Shown here: positions 31,624 to 34,102 of the stretch, piece after piece
Numbering within the stretch: the stretch's first letter is position 1
Layout of the letters: each line of letters opens with the position of its first letter
Source of the DNA: Natrialbaceae archaeon
GTDB lineage: Archaea; Halobacteriota; Halobacteria; Halobacteriales; Natrialbaceae
Assembly: GCA_003552885.1 (NCBI GenBank)
Contig: PUPA01000043.1
Location: forward strand, 1 to 34,102
DNA length: 34,102 bases
Reading direction: 5' to 3'
Made by a program: the position numbers and the translations under genes
Notes under the pieces: model-generated
The model's database searches: none
The model's input: the letters and a program-made list of their open reading frames with translations, nothing else
What the model was told of the DNA's origin: nothing

Positions 31624-32517
31624 ATGGAGCTCTCGGTAGTGGTGGTGACGCTCAACGACCGGGAGCGACTCTGCCGGTGTCTCGACGCCCTCGCGGCCCG
31701 GCTCCCACGGGACGTCGAGATCGTGGTGGTCAACGGCCCCTCCTCGGACGGGACGACCGGCACGGTCAGAGAGCGCCCGGAGGTCGACGTCCTCGTGGAG
31801 ATCGCAGAGCGCAGCCACGGCGTCGCACACAACGCGGGGATCGAACACGCGAGCGGCGAGACGATCGCCTTCGTCGGCGACAGTTACCGGATCGCAGACG
31901 CCTGGTACGACGCCGTCCGGACGGCCGTCGGCGCCGGCGCAGAGATCGTCACCGGCCCCGGCGCGGGGACCGCCGGCGACGACCGGACGGTCGACGGTCG
32001 CCCCGTTACGCCGTTTGCCGCCCCGAACGTCGCCTTCGACCGCGGCACCCTCGAATCCCTCGACGGCTTCGACGAGTACCTCTCGGTCGACGGCGCCGTC
32101 GACTGTGCCCACCGGGCGGCCGCACTCGACCACACCGTCACCTGGCGTCCCGAGATGGCCGTCCGCCCCGTTCGCGAGGCCGACGGCGGCCGCCCGATGG
32201 CCGACCGCGACGGCCCAGCCGACCGCTACCGCGAACTCGCCTACCGGCTCGGAAAGAACTACGGCCTCCGCCCACACGTGCTCGCCCGCCCGCTCGGCAG
32301 CGCGGTACGGGACGGCGTCGCCAACGCCAGGGCCGTCCTCGGCGGGCAACAAAAACCAACCGGATGGTTCAGAGACGGACGGCGGGTGGCGGTGGCGACG
32401 GTCCGGGGCCTCCGTGACGGGCTCCGTGCGCGGTACGCCGACCGGAGCCCCCGTCGAAACCCCGCGGGACTCTCGACGCGCCGGGACCGCGCGGTACGAG
32501 TGTACGACGGCCGGTGA
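31624..32517 (+). CDS. Family 2 glycosyltransferase
   Basis: A 297-residue GT2 enzyme. MELSVVVVTLNDRERLCRCLDAL opens the GT-A fold, followed by EIVVVNGPSSDGTTG (in place of the common DDxSxDGT, with N-G instead of D-D/D-G). SHGVAHNAGIEHASGETIAFVGDSYRIADAW holds the acidic metal-binding region (GDS). A middle NVAFDRGTLESLDGFDEYLSVDGAVDCAHRAA contains the acceptor-site acidic residues. The C-terminal third is Arg-rich and contains no clear membrane helix. It follows the methyltransferase and has its own TATA box. The sugar donor and acceptor are unknown; surface glycosylation is the usual role of such haloarchaeal genes. Confidence 0.88.
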   Translation: MELSVVVVTLNDRERLCRCLDALAARLPRDVEIVVVNGPSSDGTTGTVRERPEVDVLVEIAERSHGVAHNAGIEHASGETIAFVGDSYRIADAWYDAVRTAVGAGAEIVTGPGAGTAGDDRTVDGRPVTPFAAPNVAFDRGTLESLDGFDEYLSVDGAVDCAHRAAALDHTVTWRPEMAVRPVREADGGRPMADRDGPADRYRELAYRLGKNYGLRPHVLARPLGSAVRDGVANARAVLGGQQKPTGWFRDGRRVAVATVRGLRDGLRARYADRSPRRNPAGLSTRRDRAVRVYDGR

Positions 32518-32562
32518 GCGGCCGGCCGTTCCCGGGTGGGCTACGTTCCGGAGGTACCGTGG

Positions 32563-32568
32563 TTTATA
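32563..32568 (+). promoter_or_regulatory. TATA-like box of the DUF7283 gene
   Basis: TTTATA, 25-30 bases before ATG 32593. This favours ATG 32593 over an upstream in-frame GTG at 32536. Confidence 0.5.
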
Positions 32569-32592
32569 CAGGATCGGGCGGCCACCGTCGGC

Positions 32593-33648
32593 ATGGATCT
32601 GGAAGCACCCGTCGACGCGTGGTACGTCTACGCCGCGGTGGCGCTCGTCGCCGCCACACTCGTGGGGCTCGTGGCCGCGGTCCCGACGACGCCGCCGCCG
32701 GACGCCGAGCGCGCGGCGGGCGCGGTCGAGGGGGTGACCGCGAGTGAGTACCCCGCGAGCGCGAGCTACGACCACGACGCCGACGTCGTGACCATCGATC
32801 GGCGGACGATCACCATGGAGAACGCCGGCGGCCGGTCACACGCGGCGTTCGCCTACGGCGTCGTCGTCCCGGTCTCCGGCGAGGAGCGTCTCGAGAACCT
32901 CACCCACGGCGCCAGCTTCGAGGAGGAGTACGCCACGGAGCTGGCCGACGGCGACGAACACGCGGTCGCGGCGTTCGAACGGGAGCTCGCCGAGGCGTTC
33001 GAGGACAATACCGGAGAGGAGCTGCGCGCAGACGGCGAGCTCCACGCCCGCCAGCTCGCCGTCGACACCGGGGCCGACGGGCTCGACCCTCTGGAGGAAC
33101 GGCTCACCGTCCGGGTCAGCGACGACTGGGGGCCGATCGTCGACGAACTCCCCGACGAGCTCTGGGAGCCGGAGCCCTACGTCGGCGAACTCTCCGTCTC
33201 GTACGTCGGTGTCGGGCACAGACACGTCGAGATCCGGATGGACGGGGAGTACCGGCTCGCCGACCTGCTCCCCGGGATCGTTCCGGAGGAGATCGCTCCC
33301 GACCCAGAACCCCTGGCGGAGACCGAGCGGCTGACGGCCACCGCCGATGGCGTCGGCGGCACCGTCGTCGAGCCGAGATCCGACGGCCGGATCGACCACG
33401 AGATCCCCGGCACCGACTACCGGCTGGAGTCCTCCCAGCCCCCCAGGGATCCGATCGAGTTCACCGTCGAACTGACCGATCCGGCCGGCGAGTTACCGAC
33501 CGAGCGCTGGGAGTTCGAGCTCGAACACGCCGACGGCGAGCACAGCTGGGAGAACGAGATCGACCGTGAGGTCGAGTTCGAGGGCGACGTTCCGGCGATA
33601 GAGCTCGACGAACGGGGGTACTACCGTGTCACGCTCGTGGCCGTGTAG
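32593..33648 (+). CDS. DUF7283-type haloarchaeal membrane-anchored protein
   Basis: A 351-residue protein that begins MDLEAPVDAWYVYAAVALVAATLVGLVAAVP, an N-terminal membrane helix with only a short cytoplasmic tip, as in the Halobacteria-restricted family I recognise as DUF7283. The rest is an acidic extracytoplasmic domain: EYPASASYDHDADVVTIDRRTITMEN, GVVVPVSGEERLENLTHG, and repeats of charged strands to the end. In other haloarchaea DUF7283-7288 genes cluster near TadA/TadC-like type IV pilus genes, which suggests a surface appendage or export role. That is known only by context. The next gene overlaps its 3' end by 23 bases, consistent with an operon. Confidence 0.78.
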   Translation: MDLEAPVDAWYVYAAVALVAATLVGLVAAVPTTPPPDAERAAGAVEGVTASEYPASASYDHDADVVTIDRRTITMENAGGRSHAAFAYGVVVPVSGEERLENLTHGASFEEEYATELADGDEHAVAAFERELAEAFEDNTGEELRADGELHARQLAVDTGADGLDPLEERLTVRVSDDWGPIVDELPDELWEPEPYVGELSVSYVGVGHRHVEIRMDGEYRLADLLPGIVPEEIAPDPEPLAETERLTATADGVGGTVVEPRSDGRIDHEIPGTDYRLESSQPPRDPIEFTVELTDPAGELPTERWEFELEHADGEHSWENEIDREVEFEGDVPAIELDERGYYRVTLVAV

Positions 33649-34102
33649 GGCCCAGACCGAGCCGGTCGCGGCGCTCGTCGCCGTCTCGGCGTTCGCCCTC
33701 GGGATCGGCCTCTACGCCGTCGTCCTCGGGGGAGCCCTCTCCGACACGACCGACCCGACGACGGCCGACCGGACGATCGATCGGATCTGGGACGACCTGG
33801 AAACAGAGGGTGCGTTTCACGCCCACGACGATCGGCTCGTAGACCGGGTGACCGGGGACGCCGTTCCCGCCGGGGCGACGGTCTACGTCCGCGTGACCGC
33901 CATCGAGGGTGGCGAGGAGCGAACGGTCGCCGAGGCCGCCTTCCCGCCGGGATACCCCCACGGGACGACCCGGACCGAGGGACGTGCGATCGTCGACGAC
34001 GTCGACGCACACGGCCCGCCGGAGGGGGCGTCGGTCGCGACGCGGCCGATCCCGATCGCCCTCGAGAACCGCGCGGACGTCCGCTCGGGCACGCTTCGGG
34101 TG
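33626..34102 (+). CDS. DUF7285-type haloarchaeal protein, cut by the window edge
   Basis: The first 159 codons of a protein that runs off the right edge. It starts at GTG 33626, 23 bases before the stop of the preceding gene. MSRSWPCRAQTEPVAALVAVSAFALGIGLYAVVLGGAL shows a QxEPxAALVAV pilin-like or signal segment with a hydrophobic stretch at about residues 13-37. An acidic domain follows (RTIDRIWDDLETEG, then GATVYVRVTAIEGGEERTV and PIPIALENRADVRSGTLRV). This pattern matches the family I know as DUF7285, commonly the neighbour of DUF7283. The E after the hydrophobic start (QTEP) recalls class III signal peptides, but a cleavage site is not certain. Confidence 0.7.
   Translation, partial: MSRSWPCRAQTEPVAALVAVSAFALGIGLYAVVLGGALSDTTDPTTADRTIDRIWDDLETEGAFHAHDDRLVDRVTGDAVPAGATVYVRVTAIEGGEERTVAEAAFPPGYPHGTTRTEGRAIVDDVDAHGPPEGASVATRPIPIALENRADVRSGTLRV

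Overview
The window reads as chromosomal DNA of a haloarchaeon (class Halobacteria). The sequence is GC-rich and the encoded proteins are strongly acidic. Many genes have a TATA-like box 24-34 bases before the start codon and no leader. Marker genes agree: a DGGGP synthase for archaeal ether lipids, a RIO2 kinase, a bacterio-opsin-activator type HTH regulator, a KH-less archaeal beta-CASP nuclease, and Halobacteria-restricted families (DUF7511, DUF7283, DUF7285). Genus cannot be decided from the sequence alone.

Layout. 0-6.1 kb: a gene cut by the window edge, then a TetR-type regulator divergent from a secreted, membrane-anchored COG1361 repeat protein and an RND/MMPL exporter. A perfect 16-bp palindrome lies between the divergent genes and is the likely operator. 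6.1-11.1 kb: a PLP enzyme of sulfur amino-acid metabolism, a lipoprotein serpin, RIO2 kinase and a DUF429 protein. 11.4-13.4 kb: one polypeptide joining a ketopantoate-reductase-like Rossmann domain to an alpha/beta hydrolase, preceded by a short leaderless reading frame. 13.5-16.1 kb: tRNA-Arg(TCG) with what looks like a TnpB tail relic next to it, a DUF7511 protein, DGGGP synthase, a RecA-fold protein and a CoA-binding protein. 16.4-19.0 kb: an FxLYD-type lipoprotein, a polysaccharide flippase with a repeat-encoded N terminus, and a Rieske protein. 19.0-24.0 kb is accessory-looking: a decayed IS5-type transposase, an HTH regulator with a cysteine cluster divergent from katG, and 0.9 kb without a recognisable gene. 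24.0-26.2 kb: two overlapping glycosyltransferase-type genes. 26.2-29.8 kb: a tyrosine recombinase that lacks its C-terminal catalytic block, Mrp/ApbC Fe-S carrier, and the beta-CASP nuclease divergent from Mrp. 30-32.5 kb: a winged-helix protein, a PPOX flavin/F420 protein, a methyltransferase and a family 2 glycosyltransferase. The right edge enters a DUF7283-DUF7285 pair of membrane-anchored surface proteins.

Two things stand out beyond the gene list. First, several unrelated short tandem repeats (units of 15, 20, 24/30, 27 and 29 bp, plus a roughly 50-bp duplication) sit at gene borders, and in most of these the unit includes or abuts the stop or start codon of a gene. Second, several proteins depart from their family architecture: the reductase-hydrolase fusion, the tailless recombinase, a glycosyltransferase with a repeat-encoded insert, and a flippase whose start codon is a variant repeat unit. 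No CRISPR array, rRNA, replication origin or intact mobile element was seen.
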